64,000 nucleotides of DNA from Pseudomonas viridiflava (GTDB taxonomy: Bacteria > Pseudomonadota > Gammaproteobacteria > Pseudomonadales > Pseudomonadaceae), in NCBI RefSeq assembly GCF_900590885.1, contig NZ_UUON01000004.1, positions 310,001 to 374,000 of the forward strand, given 5' to 3'. Numbering within the stretch: the first letter of the stretch is position 1; each line of letters begins with the position of its first letter. Position numbers and translations under genes: made by a program. Below are positions 1 to 8,762 of the stretch, one piece after another. The notes below the pieces were generated by a model that worked only from the letters and a program-made list of their open reading frames with translations, searched no databases and was not told the DNA's origin.

Positions 1-36
1 CGTGAGCCCCATCGCCACTTAGCATGGGCCTCCCAC

Positions 37-843
37 TTGAAATCACTCCTCGTCCTTCTCGCCCTGCTCATCAGCTTGCCGGCCTCGGCGGCGCAGCTGA
101 CCATTGAACTCGACCACGTCAGCAAGACCTGGCAGACCGCCGACCTGCTCCGGCATCCGGACGCGCAGACGGTACAGATCGCCGATGACGTCTCCTACAA
201 GCGCAACATGACCTATCGCGCAGTGCCGTTGGCGGTGCTCCTACCGGGCCTTAAGCCTGAGAGCCACCTGCAGGCGGTTGCCCTGGATGGCTTCGCCGCT
301 GAACTCGCGGCCGCGCCGCTACTGGAAACACGCGGCGCGCGTGCCTGGCTGGCGGTGGAAGACCCGGCCCGCCCGTGGCCCGCGCTGGCCGACGGCAAAC
401 CGAGTGCCGGGCCGTTTTACCTGGTGTGGACCGACCCGCAAGCCGGGCATATAAGCCCGGAGCAATGGCCCTTCCAGGTCTCGGCGATCAAGCAGTTGAA
501 GACTGTCGCCGAGCGCTTCCCCGCGCTGTTGCCTGACCCGAAATTGGCGGCGAATGACCCGGTCAACCAGGGCTTTGCGTTGTTCCAGAAAAACTGCCTG
601 GCGTGCCACCGCCTCAACGGCGCAGGTGATGCGCAGGTGGGGCCGGACCTGAATATTCCCTACAACCCCACTGAGTATTTCGACGGCGATTTTCTCAAGC
701 GCTATATTCGTGACCCGCAGAGTTTGAGGCATTGGCCGCAAGCGAAAATGCCGGCGTTTGCCGCCAGTGTGTTGCCGGACAATGAGCTGGATCTGCTGGT
801 GGGGTATTTGAAACATATGGCGGGGCGTAAACAACAGCCCTGA
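37..843 (+). CDS. c-type cytochrome with N-terminal non-haem domain
   Basis: 268-residue exported protein. The start is TTG; the first 19 residues form a signal peptide ending in Ala-Ser-Ala-Ala. Residues about 20-155 form a domain without haem motifs that loosely resembles the accessory beta-rich part of sulfite-oxidase-like molybdoproteins (inference). Residues about 170-265 form a class I cytochrome c domain with the haem-binding CLACH motif near residue 187 and a distal Met in the KMPAF segment near 245. It is probably a periplasmic electron carrier. It is followed by a compact REP palindrome, and the next genes face it on the other strand. The redox partner is not in view because the window starts just upstream. 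Confidence 0.8.
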   Translation: MKSLLVLLALLISLPASAAQLTIELDHVSKTWQTADLLRHPDAQTVQIADDVSYKRNMTYRAVPLAVLLPGLKPESHLQAVALDGFAAELAAAPLLETRGARAWLAVEDPARPWPALADGKPSAGPFYLVWTDPQAGHISPEQWPFQVSAIKQLKTVAERFPALLPDPKLAANDPVNQGFALFQKNCLACHRLNGAGDAQVGPDLNIPYNPTEYFDGDFLKRYIRDPQSLRHWPQAKMPAFAASVLPDNELDLLVGYLKHMAGRKQQP

Positions 844-860
844 GGCTTGAACAGGTCAAA

Positions 861-887
861 TGTGGGAGGGGGCTTGCCCCTCCCACA
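861..887. repeat. REP palindrome (single, compact)
   Basis: Perfect inverted repeat TGTGGGAGGGG/CCCCTCCCACA around CTTG, placed between convergent genes (cytochrome and transglutaminase). It belongs to the GTGGGAGGGGGC REP family that recurs through this window, and may also act as a transcription terminator. Confidence 0.85.
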
Positions 888-910
888 TCTAATCAGGTCC
901 TTTCTGGAAA

Positions 911-1714
911 TTATTGCTGTTGGACGGAAATTACCGGCGTCGGCGCCACAAATACCTTGGCATGCATCTGCTCATGCCCGCCGCCACGGCGCATGCCGCG
1001 TACGGGGCAGGCGTCGAGGTAGTCCAGGCCCACGGCCAGTTTCAAATGCCGCTCCGGGCGGGCCAGTTGGTTGGTCACGTCAAAGCTGTACCAGGCGTCA
1101 TCCAGCCAGGCTTCGGCCCAGGCGTGGCTGGCCAGGTGCGTGCTGTCTTCGGTGTACAAATACCCCGACACATACCGCGCCGGAATCCCCAGGCTGCGCG
1201 CGCAGGCCAGGAACGCATGGGTGTGGTCCTGGCACACGCCCGCCTGGCCGGCGAAGGATTCGGCGGCGCAGGTGTCGACTTCAGTGGCGCCCGGCGTGTA
1301 GGCCATTGTCTGGTTGAGGGCGTGCATCAAGTCGATCAACGCCGTGCGATCACGTCGCTGGTGGCAGTGCTGTTGCGCAAAGCCGCGCAGGGCCTCGTCG
1401 GGTTCGGTCAGGCGCGTGCAGCGCAAAAACGGGAAGGCCGACTGGCTTTCATGCTCGGCCTCGCGCAACTCGTCGATATCCACCTGGCCACGGGCGCCGA
1501 TGATGATGGCGTCGTGGGGTTCATCCAGGGTCAGCACATGCAGGATATTGCCGAAGGGGTCGACCTGGGCGCGCACCGGGCGAGGCAGGTCCAATTGCCA
1601 GCTGATTACATGCTGACGCTCGCTGTCGTGAGGCGTAAGGCGCAGGTACTGGATGCTCGCGCGAACCTGGTCTTCGTAGTGGTAGGTGGTTTCGTGGCTG
1701 ATGGAGAGTCTCAT
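911..1714 (-). CDS. Transglutaminase-like cysteine hydrolase family protein
   Basis: 267 residues. The N-terminal about 80 residues match the bacterial transglutaminase-like N domain (start ISHETTYHYED). The core has the catalytic Cys in GVCQDHTHAF (near residue 161), the His in SHAWAEAWL (near 199) and a following Asp, so the triad is complete. No signal peptide, so probably cytoplasmic. The gene overlaps the alpha-E gene upstream by 4 bp and is the third gene of a translationally coupled cassette with it and an ATP-grasp protein. This neighbourhood is widespread in bacteria and is thought to make and/or hydrolyse isopeptide or peptide-like bonds, but its substrate is unknown. Confidence 0.88.
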   Translation of the reverse strand: MRLSISHETTYHYEDQVRASIQYLRLTPHDSERQHVISWQLDLPRPVRAQVDPFGNILHVLTLDEPHDAIIIGARGQVDIDELREAEHESQSAFPFLRCTRLTEPDEALRGFAQQHCHQRRDRTALIDLMHALNQTMAYTPGATEVDTCAAESFAGQAGVCQDHTHAFLACARSLGIPARYVSGYLYTEDSTHLASHAWAEAWLDDAWYSFDVTNQLARPERHLKLAVGLDYLDACPVRGMRRGGGHEQMHAKVFVAPTPVISVQQQ

Positions 1715-2661
1715 GCGGCCTCCAGGTAGGAACTGTAGATGGCGTCGCCCAGTTGGCGCACCAGGGGGATAAAGTCGGTCAGCCAGGCGTGCAGGCCTTC
1801 CTCGAGGATTTCATCGATGGCGGTAAAGCGCAGGCGCGCGTCCATCTCGGCGGCCAGGCGCTGCGCCGGTCGACCGTTGAGGCCAGGCAGGCTGGCGAGG
1901 ATCTGGTCGATTTCTTCACTGCAGGCACGCAGCGAGCGCGGCACGTCGGCGCGTAACAGCAGCAACTCGGCGACTTGGCGGGCGCCGGGCGCGTCGCGGT
2001 AAATCTCGGTGTAGGCTTCGAACGACGACAACGCGCGCAGCAACGCACTCCACTGATAGTAGGCGTGGGCCGTGCCATCGGTGACGGCGCTGGCTTGGTC
2101 GCCGGCCATTTCATAGCGCGCGTCCAGCAGGCGCAGGGTGTTGTCGGCACGTTCGATAAAGGTGCCGAGGCGAATGAAGCGAAACGCGTCGTTACGCATG
2201 ATGGTGCCGTAGGTGGCGCCCCGGAACAGGTGGGAACGTTCCTTGACCCATTCACAAAAACGGCTCATGCCGTAGCGGCTCAAGCCCTGCTGGGCGATGT
2301 CGCGAATATCCAGCCAGGTGGCGTTGATGTTTTCCCACATGTCGGCGGTAATTCGCCCACGCACGGCATGGGCGCTGGCCCGCGCAGCACCGAGGCAACT
2401 GTAGATGCTCGCCGGGTTGGCCGCGTCCAGCGCGAAGAAGTGCAGCAAGCGTTCGGCATCCAGCTCGCCATGGCGCTCGTGATAATCCTCCAGGGTGCCG
2501 GTGATCAGCAACGGCATGGCCAGTTCGTGCAGGCCGTCACCGCGCCCATCCTGGGGCATCAGCGACAGCGAATAACTGACATCAAGCATGCGCGCGAGGT
2601 TTTCCGCGCGCTCCAGGTAGCGCGACATCCAGTACAGATCCGAGGCAGTTCTACTCAACAT
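1711..2661 (-). CDS. Alpha-E domain-containing protein (DUF403)
   Basis: 316 residues, all-alpha protein beginning with the family signature LSRTASDLYWMSRYLERAENLAR. It is the usual companion of circularly permuted ATP-grasp proteins and transglutaminases. It has no known catalytic residues and the biochemical role is unknown; it may be a scaffold or peptide-binding partner. It starts 3 bp after the stop of the ATP-grasp gene and overlaps the transglutaminase gene by 4 bp, so all three are probably one transcript. Confidence 0.88.
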   Translation of the reverse strand: MLSRTASDLYWMSRYLERAENLARMLDVSYSLSLMPQDGRGDGLHELAMPLLITGTLEDYHERHGELDAERLLHFFALDAANPASIYSCLGAARASAHAVRGRITADMWENINATWLDIRDIAQQGLSRYGMSRFCEWVKERSHLFRGATYGTIMRNDAFRFIRLGTFIERADNTLRLLDARYEMAGDQASAVTDGTAHAYYQWSALLRALSSFEAYTEIYRDAPGARQVAELLLLRADVPRSLRACSEEIDQILASLPGLNGRPAQRLAAEMDARLRFTAIDEILEEGLHAWLTDFIPLVRQLGDAIYSSYLEAA

Positions 2662-2664
2662 ATT

Positions 2665-4074
2665 TCAATCCTCGACCACCCAGGTGTCTTTGGTGCCGCC
2701 GCCCTGGGACGAGTTGACCACCAGCGAACCTTCGCGCAACGCCACGCGGGTCAAACCGCCAGGCACCACACGCGTCTCCTTGCCCGACAGCACGAACGGG
2801 CGCAAGTCGATATGGCGCGGCGCGATGCCGTTTTCGACAAAGGTCGGGCAGGTGGACAAACACAGGGTCGGTTGCGCGATATAGGCGTGGGGCTTGGCTT
2901 TGATGCGCGCGCGGAAGGCTTCGATTTCCGCCGCGGTGGACGCCGGGCCCACGAGCATGCCGTAGCCGCCGGAGCCTTGGGTTTCCTTGACCACCAGGTC
3001 TGGCAGGTTGGCCAGCACGTGGGAAAGTTCGTCAGGCTTACGGCATTGAAAGGTAGGAACGTTCTGCAGGATCGGCTCTTCGTCCAGGTAAAAACGGATC
3101 ATCTCGGTGACGAAGGGGTACACCGACTTGTCATCCGCCACCCCGGTGCCGATGGCATTGGCCAGCACCACGTTGCCCGAGCGATAGGCCGCGAGCAGGC
3201 CGGGCACGCCGAGCATGGAGTCGGGGTTGAAGGCCAGCGGGTCGAGGAACGCGTCGTCGAGGCGACGGTAGATCACATCCACGGCCTTGGGGCCGTCGGT
3301 GGTGCGCATGAACACGCGGTCATCGCGCACGAACAGGTCGGCACCCTCTACCAGTTCGACGCCCATTTCCCGCGCGAGAAATGCATGTTCAAAAAACGCG
3401 CTGTTGAAGCGCCCCGGGGTCAGCACCACCACGCTGGGGTTATCCAGGGGGCTGGAGCTTTTCAGGGTGTCGAGCAACAGGTTGGGGTAATGGTCGATGG
3501 GGGCAATGCGCTGGGCAGCGAACAGCTCGGGGAACAGCCGCATCATCATCTTGCGGTCTTCGAGCATGTAGCTCACGCCGCTCGGGGTGCGCAAGTTGTC
3601 TTCCAGCACGTAGTACGTGCCGTCGCCATCGCGTACGAGGTCGACCCCGGAGATGTGGGAATACAGATCGCGGTGCAGGTTGAGACCCTGCATCGCCAGT
3701 TGGTATTGCTCGTTGGCCAGTACCTGTTCGGCGGGGATGATCCCGGCCTTGATGATGCGCTGGTCGTGGTACAGGTCGGCGAGGAACATATTCAGGGCCT
3801 TGACCCGTTGAATACAACCGCGCTCGACCATGCGCCATTCGCTGGCAGGAATGCTGCGGGGGATGGTGTCGAAGGGAATCAGGCGCTCGGTGCCCTGTTC
3901 GTCGCCGTACAGGGTGAAGGTGATACCGGCGCGGTGAAACAGCAAATCGGCTTCGCGCCGGCGCTGGGCCAGCAGCTCCGCCGGCGTTTCAGCCAACCAA
4001 CGGGCGAATTCGCGGTAATGGGGGCGAACCTGCCCTGCCCCGTCGTACATTTCGTCGTAATAAGTGCGGATCAT
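2665..4074 (-). CDS. Circularly permuted type 2 ATP-grasp protein (DUF404/DUF407)
   Basis: 469 residues from the ATG at 4074, which is preceded by AAGGAG at good spacing; an in-frame start at 4101 is less likely. The family start MIRTYYDEMYDG is clear. Central segments typical of the family include YVLEDNLRTPSGVSYMLE (near 150-170) and VVKETQGSGGYGMLVGP (near 360). ATP-grasp enzymes join a carboxylate to an amine or thiol through an acyl-phosphate; the substrate here is unknown. First gene of the cassette with the alpha-E and transglutaminase genes. The gap upstream holds an orphan plus-strand terminator. Confidence 0.88.
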   Translation of the reverse strand: MIRTYYDEMYDGAGQVRPHYREFARWLAETPAELLAQRRREADLLFHRAGITFTLYGDEQGTERLIPFDTIPRSIPASEWRMVERGCIQRVKALNMFLADLYHDQRIIKAGIIPAEQVLANEQYQLAMQGLNLHRDLYSHISGVDLVRDGDGTYYVLEDNLRTPSGVSYMLEDRKMMMRLFPELFAAQRIAPIDHYPNLLLDTLKSSSPLDNPSVVVLTPGRFNSAFFEHAFLAREMGVELVEGADLFVRDDRVFMRTTDGPKAVDVIYRRLDDAFLDPLAFNPDSMLGVPGLLAAYRSGNVVLANAIGTGVADDKSVYPFVTEMIRFYLDEEPILQNVPTFQCRKPDELSHVLANLPDLVVKETQGSGGYGMLVGPASTAAEIEAFRARIKAKPHAYIAQPTLCLSTCPTFVENGIAPRHIDLRPFVLSGKETRVVPGGLTRVALREGSLVVNSSQGGGTKDTWVVED

Positions 4075-4297
4075 GCCGAACTCCTTGTCACCCGGACGCA
4101 AGAATCATCGCAAGGCCCGTGCCAGCGGCATAAACACTTAAAAATCAGTGTGTTGAATTACCACAGGGTTCCAGCCGCACCGTCCTGGTGCGCAGAATGC
4201 CCGGTGCACCGCCGCGCGCTTCATCGCAATGCAGGCTTTGGCTATCAACAGCATAGTCAGAGTTGATTTCACTGCCCGGCCGCGCCTGCGGATAATC

Positions 4298-4384
4298 GCC
4301 ACCATCTGCTGAACAGGATGCGTCCTACAGCTTCAGCGAACCGCTCTTCCCTTTAGGCCACCCTTCTTGGGTGGCTTTTTTTTG
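4298..4384 (+). ncRNA. Candidate small RNA ending at an orphan terminator
   Basis: The 423-bp gap 4075-4497 lies between two minus-strand genes but carries a strong plus-strand intrinsic terminator at its right end. A GATAAT -10-like hexamer at 4291-4296 would start a transcript near 4303, giving about 80 nt. No plus-strand ORF with a convincing start is present. The 5' limit is a guess because no good -35 is seen. Family not recognised. Confidence 0.4.
4357..4383 (+). terminator. Rho-independent terminator (plus strand)
   Basis: GCCACCC stem (4357-4363), loop TTCTT, GGGTGGC (4369-4375), then eight T (4376-4383). It ends a plus-strand transcript where no plus-strand gene is known. Confidence 0.85.
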
Positions 4385-4497
4385 GTGCTGAAAAATCGAC
4401 TACAAGTTCCGTGTAGTTTTCACACAGCACAAACAAAATCGGCCGACCCTAAGGTCAGCCGATACGCTGCGTTTCTCATATCACTGCATGCAATGAG

Positions 4498-4839
4498 TTA
4501 CATGGGTAACCCACGCACCTCCTGCTTGACGCCCCATCCTTCGATGATGCCACCCAGGGGCTCGACCACTGCTTCAAAGTCTTGCTCGAAGTCTCCTATG
4601 CCGTCGTAGGTTGCGAACATGATCTTGCTCAGTTCCAGATACCAGGCGCCATCGTCGCGCGCGCTGACCTGGGCATTCAGCGATTCCCCACGAAACTCAC
4701 CCGCAGCCCTGCGCGCCCGTTCCTCATCCGGGAATATGGCGTAGAACTCGATGGGGTGAAAACGCGAGAAGTCGAAGCCGCCTTCTTTCATGCGGCGCAG
4801 AACGTTGGTGCTGATGTCTTCTTGATAGGCTGTGCTCAT
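4498..4839 (-). CDS. rraB: RNase E inhibitor RraB family protein
   Basis: 113-residue acidic cytoplasmic protein of the RraB family (ribonuclease E inhibitor, formerly DUF1260). Recognisable segments are the N-terminal NVLRRMKEGGFDFS, then HPIEFYAIFPDEERA and the C-terminal ATYDGIGDFEQDFEAVVEPLGG. RraB binds the RNase E C-terminal region and alters RNA decay in E. coli; a similar role here is inferred. RNase E itself is at 45-48 kb. Monocistronic by layout; a GGAGGA-like Shine-Dalgarno precedes the ATG. Confidence 0.82.
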   Translation of the reverse strand: MSTAYQEDISTNVLRRMKEGGFDFSRFHPIEFYAIFPDEERARRAAGEFRGESLNAQVSARDDGAWYLELSKIMFATYDGIGDFEQDFEAVVEPLGGIIEGWGVKQEVRGLPM

Positions 4840-5052
4840 GAAACGTCCTCCTCAAACCGATGGATAGACTTTCCGTGCTTCCCGAAGCCCGCGCCGTACT
4901 GGCGCGGGAACTACGGCAGATACAACACCGCTGGAAAACAAGCATGTAGCTGACAAGACCAGACCTTAGCGATTCATTCGCTGATCTCATTTGCAGAGTA
5001 GCGCGAAGCTATCACCTCCACCAGAGGTGCGTGATTGGCATACAGGGATTGT

Positions 5053-5289
5053 TCAGGCGGCAGGAGAGATGTCGAGGATCTGGATACTGTTCTGGTCTTT
5101 GAGAATCTTGACCGTAGGCTCGGGTTTACGGCCCTCGAGGTCATTGAGGTCCAGCTCAGCGGCGACGGGCACCAGCTTGTTGCGGATCATGTGCGCCGCA
5201 TCTTCGAGGCTGGGCTTTTGCTCGCAGGTGAACTGCTCCACGACCTGCACGCCGTGATCATCAACGAAGGTAATTTGCCACGTTTGCAT
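5053..5289 (-). CDS. Small conserved hypothetical protein
   Basis: 78 residues from the ATG at 5289, preceded by GGAGG; an in-frame start at 5325 is less likely. It begins MQTWQITFVDDHG and contains an acidic central helix (LEDAAHMIRNKLV). No signal peptide, membrane segment or known motif. Not assigned to a family; it looks like a small cytoplasmic Pseudomonas protein with an alpha/beta fold. Confidence 0.65.
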   Translation of the reverse strand: MQTWQITFVDDHGVQVVEQFTCEQKPSLEDAAHMIRNKLVPVAAELDLNDLEGRKPEPTVKILKDQNSIQILDISPAA

Positions 5290-5392
5290 CGGTGCCTCCT
5301 CGATAAAGCCCGCGTGTGGGCTCACAAGTATCTGGACCTTGAGGGTTAACCAAACGTTCCACTCAAGACCGGAGGCACCTGATCAGTTGCGT

Positions 5393-5998
5393 TTACTTTT
5401 CAGCGTGTTCCTTGAGGGCTTTCAAGGTGTTGAACGGCGCGTCCACCACAAACTTGTTGGCCAGCCACGAAGGCACGCTGCCGCCTGGCTCGGTGTGCAC
5501 CTGGTAGGTGACTTCGGTCTGATTGTCGCCTTTTGGCACCAGCTTCCAGAAGCCGTCGACTTGGGCCACGCGTACGTAGCCTTTTTCTTCGGGCTTGTAG
5601 GTCGGCACACCTTCCAGCTTGCGGGTCAGCGTGCCGTCGGCCGCCTTGGTGGTGGTGATATGCAGGTAGGAATCACGGTCGGTCACCGGGAACGGGGCCT
5701 TGAATTGGGTGTAGGTCCAACTCTCATCGCCCTTCTTGTCCACCAGTTTCTGGGATTTGCATTCGTGGATCCAGGCACAGGCGCCAGCCACGTCTTCCTG
5801 CAAGGCGACGATCTTGGCGACTGGCGCCTTGATCACCGTCACACCGCGATACGCCTTGTATTTGGAACCGGCGATTTCGCTCAGGGACACTTTGATACCG
5901 TCTTCATCCTTGGCGACTTGCCAATCTTCAGCCTGCGCCGTGGCGGCAAACAACAGCGTAAAACCGCACAACACAGCCATTCGTTTCAGCGAACCCAT
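5393..5998 (-). CDS. START domain-containing lipid-binding-like protein
   Basis: 201 residues from the ATG at 5998, with a signal peptide (MGSLKRMAVLCGFTLLFAATAQA). The mature part begins EDWQVAKDEDGIKVS and continues with the START/SRPBCC features: SKYKAYRGVTVIKAP, AWIHECKSQKLV and FWKLVPKGDNQTEVTYQVHTEPGG. Such proteins bind hydrophobic ligands in a helix-grip fold; here the location would be periplasmic. Ligand unknown. An upstream in-frame start at 6064 would destroy the signal peptide. Confidence 0.78.
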   Translation of the reverse strand: MGSLKRMAVLCGFTLLFAATAQAEDWQVAKDEDGIKVSLSEIAGSKYKAYRGVTVIKAPVAKIVALQEDVAGACAWIHECKSQKLVDKKGDESWTYTQFKAPFPVTDRDSYLHITTTKAADGTLTRKLEGVPTYKPEEKGYVRVAQVDGFWKLVPKGDNQTEVTYQVHTEPGGSVPSWLANKFVVDAPFNTLKALKEHAEK

Positions 5999-6039
5999 TG
6001 TTGTATTCCTTATTGTTGAAGTTCCGATAGTAAAGCCCA

Positions 6040-6294
6040 TCAAGCCGCCGTCATCTGCTCCCACCAGCCGATCAACCGGATCGCATCGGCCTGGTCGGTA
6101 CCGCAGACGTCGAGGTCGGCCTTGAAATCACTGCACACCGCCGGGCGTTCCGGTTGCCCGAACAGCTGGCATAGCTGTTCGACCGACAGGTGCAGGCAGC
6201 GTTCGCCGGCCGGTTTGCCGTGTGGCATTCCCGGTAATGGCGAACTGATGGAGGGGGCGATGCAGCAAGCGCCACAGCCTTCACGGCATTTCAT
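6040..6294 (-). CDS. YkgJ family cysteine cluster protein
   Basis: 84 residues with the N-terminal cysteine cluster CREGCGACC, then Cys near residue 33, 42 and 54. This is the YkgJ/UPF0153 pattern thought to bind zinc or an iron-sulfur centre. Function unknown. Short for the family and complete at both ends. Confidence 0.8.
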   Translation of the reverse strand: MKCREGCGACCIAPSISSPLPGMPHGKPAGERCLHLSVEQLCQLFGQPERPAVCSDFKADLDVCGTDQADAIRLIGWWEQMTAA

Positions 6295-6456
6295 GACCAG
6301 CAGGTCCTCGACGACTCAATGTGGATGGCCGGGCTAGAGTACGCCCTTAAACAGCCGTTTTAAAATGGTCTAACAGGGGTTTTTCGCAGAAAACAAAAGT
6401 GACTGACCAGTCTGCGACAGATGGTCGAAGGGCGGCGTCACGTTTGCGGGAAAAGT

Positions 6457-6936
6457 TTACTGCTTGAACTCGAATTCCAACGCGGCGCCTTCCACTTCAC
6501 GGCGCTCTTCGTTGCGCAGTTGCAGCTTCATCTCATTGCTGAGCAAGCGGCCGTTGATCTGGAAAGCGCTGTTGTCGGTGGGCTTTTCGCCAAACATCGG
6601 CGGCAGCAGCGGCACACTTTTGGGTCTGGGCACGGTGCCCAGCGGTTGCAGGTGCCGGACCATGTCCGAAGGCAGGGACAGATCCAACTGTGCCGGTTCC
6701 AATTGCGTCTGTGCCACTTCACGGGAAGACTTTGTCGATGCGCGTTTTTTCGCCGTGGCCGCTTTTTTCTTCGCTACAGCCGCTTTCTGGGCGGGAGCCG
6801 GTTTTTTCGCGGGAGTCTTCTGCTGGGTGCTGGCAGCGGGTTTGTTGTCAGTCACGGGGGCTGCCGCCAGCACTGTGCCGACGTTGCACAGGCTTAACAG
6901 GCCAATCACCAAAACAGCACGAACAATTGAGGTCAT
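6457..6936 (-). CDS. Secreted Lys/Ala/Pro-rich hypothetical protein
   Basis: 159 residues from the ATG at 6936 (MTSIVRAVLVIGLLSLCNVG), with a signal peptide cleaved near AAAP. Residues about 30-75 are a low-complexity Lys/Ala/Pro stretch (KKPAPAQKAAVAKKKAATAKK) resembling histone-H1-like tails; the C-terminal 70 residues are more ordered. An upstream start at 6996 would hide the signal peptide. Function not recognised; the basic tail could bind peptidoglycan, LPS or nucleic acid (speculation). Confidence 0.6.
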   Translation of the reverse strand: MTSIVRAVLVIGLLSLCNVGTVLAAAPVTDNKPAASTQQKTPAKKPAPAQKAAVAKKKAATAKKRASTKSSREVAQTQLEPAQLDLSLPSDMVRHLQPLGTVPRPKSVPLLPPMFGEKPTDNSAFQINGRLLSNEMKLQLRNEERREVEGAALEFEFKQ

Positions 6937-7044
6937 ATCGCCAACAGCATTAACGGCAGAGGGCCATATGCTCGCTTGTTGTGCGCGCCATGACAAGCGC
7001 GGTGATTAGCCAGCTATCGGCGTTGTCCCCATTCTGTGCCTCAT

Positions 7045-8487
7045 CTACAGCAGGCCGGCCGCGGTTTCCTGGCATAACTGACTGGCCAGCATGCCCAGCG
7101 TCATCAGCGCACGCTCGGCTTCGCGGTTCCACGGCGTGCCGCAGTTGAGGCGGATGCAGTGGTTGAACTGCTCGGTATTGCTGAAGATCAGCCCCGGCGC
7201 AATGCTGATGCCCTGTTGCAGGGCACGCACGTGCAGTTCCTGGGTATTGACCCGCCCGGGCAAACTGACCCACAGGATGAAACCGCCGGTCGGACGAGTC
7301 ATCTGGGTGCCTTCCGGGAAGTACTGCTGCACCGCCAGTTGGAACGCGCTGAGGTTCTTGCGGTACTCCTGGCGGATGTAGCGTAAATGCCGGTCGTAGC
7401 CGCCGTTTTCCAGATACGCCGCCACGCCCATCTGGGTGACGCTGCATGCCGAATGGGTGCTGAACATCTGCAGGCGTTGGATCTCCTGCTGGTATTTGCC
7501 GGCAATCATCCAGCCGATGCGTACGCCGGGGGACAGGGTTTTGGAAAAGCTCGAGCAATAGATGACCCGATCCAGGCGGTCGTAGGCTTTCAGGGCCTTG
7601 GTGCGGCCGACCTCGAACATCAGTTCGCCGTAGATATCGTCCTCGACGATCTGGATATCGAAATCCGAGGCCAGGCGCAGCAACTGTTTCTGCCGCTCCT
7701 CGGGCATGGTCCCGCCCAGGGGGTTGCTCAGGCGCGTGGTCAGCACCAGCGCCTTGATCGACCATTGGTTGGCCGCCAGTTGCAGGGCCTCCAGGCTCAT
7801 GCCGGTGGCCGGGTCGCTGGGGATCTCGATGACTTTGAGGCCGAGCAGGTCGGCCAGCTGCAGCAAGCCGTAATAGGTCGGCGATTCAGCGGCGATCAGG
7901 TCGCCTGGGCGTGTCAGCACCCGTAGCGACATCTGCAACGCATCCACGCAACCGTGGGTGATCACCACTTCGGAAGGGTCCACCACCACGCCGGCGTCAC
8001 GCATGCGAATCGCCACCTGGCGGCGCAGCGGCTCAAAACCGGGGCTGAACATGTAACTGAATGCGCGCGGGCTCTGGAAGCGTGTGACCTTGGCCAACTG
8101 CTGGTGCAGTGCGCGCACCGGCAAGTAGTCGACGCTCGGTACGGCTGCGCCCAACGGGAACACACCTTCACGGCGCGACTCGCCCAATACCTGTTGAATG
8201 ATGCTGCTGCGGGTGACCAACCCTGGGCGCTCGACCCGGGCGATGTCCGGCGTGGGTGCCGTCAGTGCCGGGGTCTGGTGCACGTAGTAGCCGGACTGCG
8301 GCCGTGCGCGGATCAGCCCCTGGTCTTCCAGGTTGGCGTAGGCCTGCAACACCGTGGCATGGCTGACATTGAGCTGGGAGCTCATCTTGCGCACCGAAGG
8401 CACGCGCTCACCCGGTTGATAGACACCGCGCCGGATATCCTCAGCCAGTTGCTGGGCGATACGTTGGTAAAGCAACAGATTGGTCAT
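7045..8487 (-). CDS. MocR-type regulator (GntR HTH fused to aminotransferase fold)
   Basis: 480 residues. The N-terminal 75 residues are a GntR winged helix (YQRIAQQLAEDIRRGVYQPGERVPSVRKMS). The rest is a fold-type I PLP aminotransferase domain with the Schiff-base lysine in SSFSKTLSPGVRIGW (near residue 315). MocR proteins sense PLP-linked ligands and usually act as transcription factors. The target is unknown: neighbours are a secreted hypothetical protein downstream and an OmpA-like gene beyond a REPIN. Start supported by the family N-terminus MTNLLLYQRIAQQLA. Confidence 0.88.
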   Translation of the reverse strand: MTNLLLYQRIAQQLAEDIRRGVYQPGERVPSVRKMSSQLNVSHATVLQAYANLEDQGLIRARPQSGYYVHQTPALTAPTPDIARVERPGLVTRSSIIQQVLGESRREGVFPLGAAVPSVDYLPVRALHQQLAKVTRFQSPRAFSYMFSPGFEPLRRQVAIRMRDAGVVVDPSEVVITHGCVDALQMSLRVLTRPGDLIAAESPTYYGLLQLADLLGLKVIEIPSDPATGMSLEALQLAANQWSIKALVLTTRLSNPLGGTMPEERQKQLLRLASDFDIQIVEDDIYGELMFEVGRTKALKAYDRLDRVIYCSSFSKTLSPGVRIGWMIAGKYQQEIQRLQMFSTHSACSVTQMGVAAYLENGGYDRHLRYIRQEYRKNLSAFQLAVQQYFPEGTQMTRPTGGFILWVSLPGRVNTQELHVRALQQGISIAPGLIFSNTEQFNHCIRLNCGTPWNREAERALMTLGMLASQLCQETAAGLL

Positions 8488-8650
8488 GACGCAGCACTCG
8501 ATTTCACGGGTATTTTATTTTTGTGTGAAACATACCGGCACAGTTTAGAAGTGTACGGGGACAGTTGCCACAATAGTCGAGCGCGCGCGGGAGTGACAGT
8601 AAAAACTGTACGGGTGGCGGATAGAATTTCCAGCCGTACACAGAAACAAA

Positions 8651-8741
8651 TGTGGGAGGGGGCTTGCCCCCGATAGCGGTGGTTCAGTCACCTTCGTTGG
8701 TGACTGACACGCCGTCATCGGGAGCAAGCCCCCTCCCACAT
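8651..8741. repeat. REPIN (two inverted REPs with spacer)
   Basis: TGTGGGAGGGGGCTTGCCCCCGAT at the left and its inverted partner ATCGGGAGCAAGCCCCCTCCCACA at the right, with imperfect dyad symmetry through the spacer. Lies between the MocR promoter region and the 3' end of the OmpA-like gene. Confidence 0.88.
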
Positions 8742-8762
8742 TTTTGATCTGAGCAGGGCTTT

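Noticed and set aside
4147..4175. Possible second hrp box before the ATP-grasp gene
   Set aside because: GGAACC is present on the minus strand, but the second half reads ACACTGA instead of CCACNNA. One mismatch at a key base and a housekeeping-type cassette make chance more likely.
1975..4266. 763-residue plus-strand ORF across the alpha-E and ATP-grasp genes
   Set aside because: His/Gly/Val-rich mirror of two clear minus-strand genes; no domain or ribosome site.
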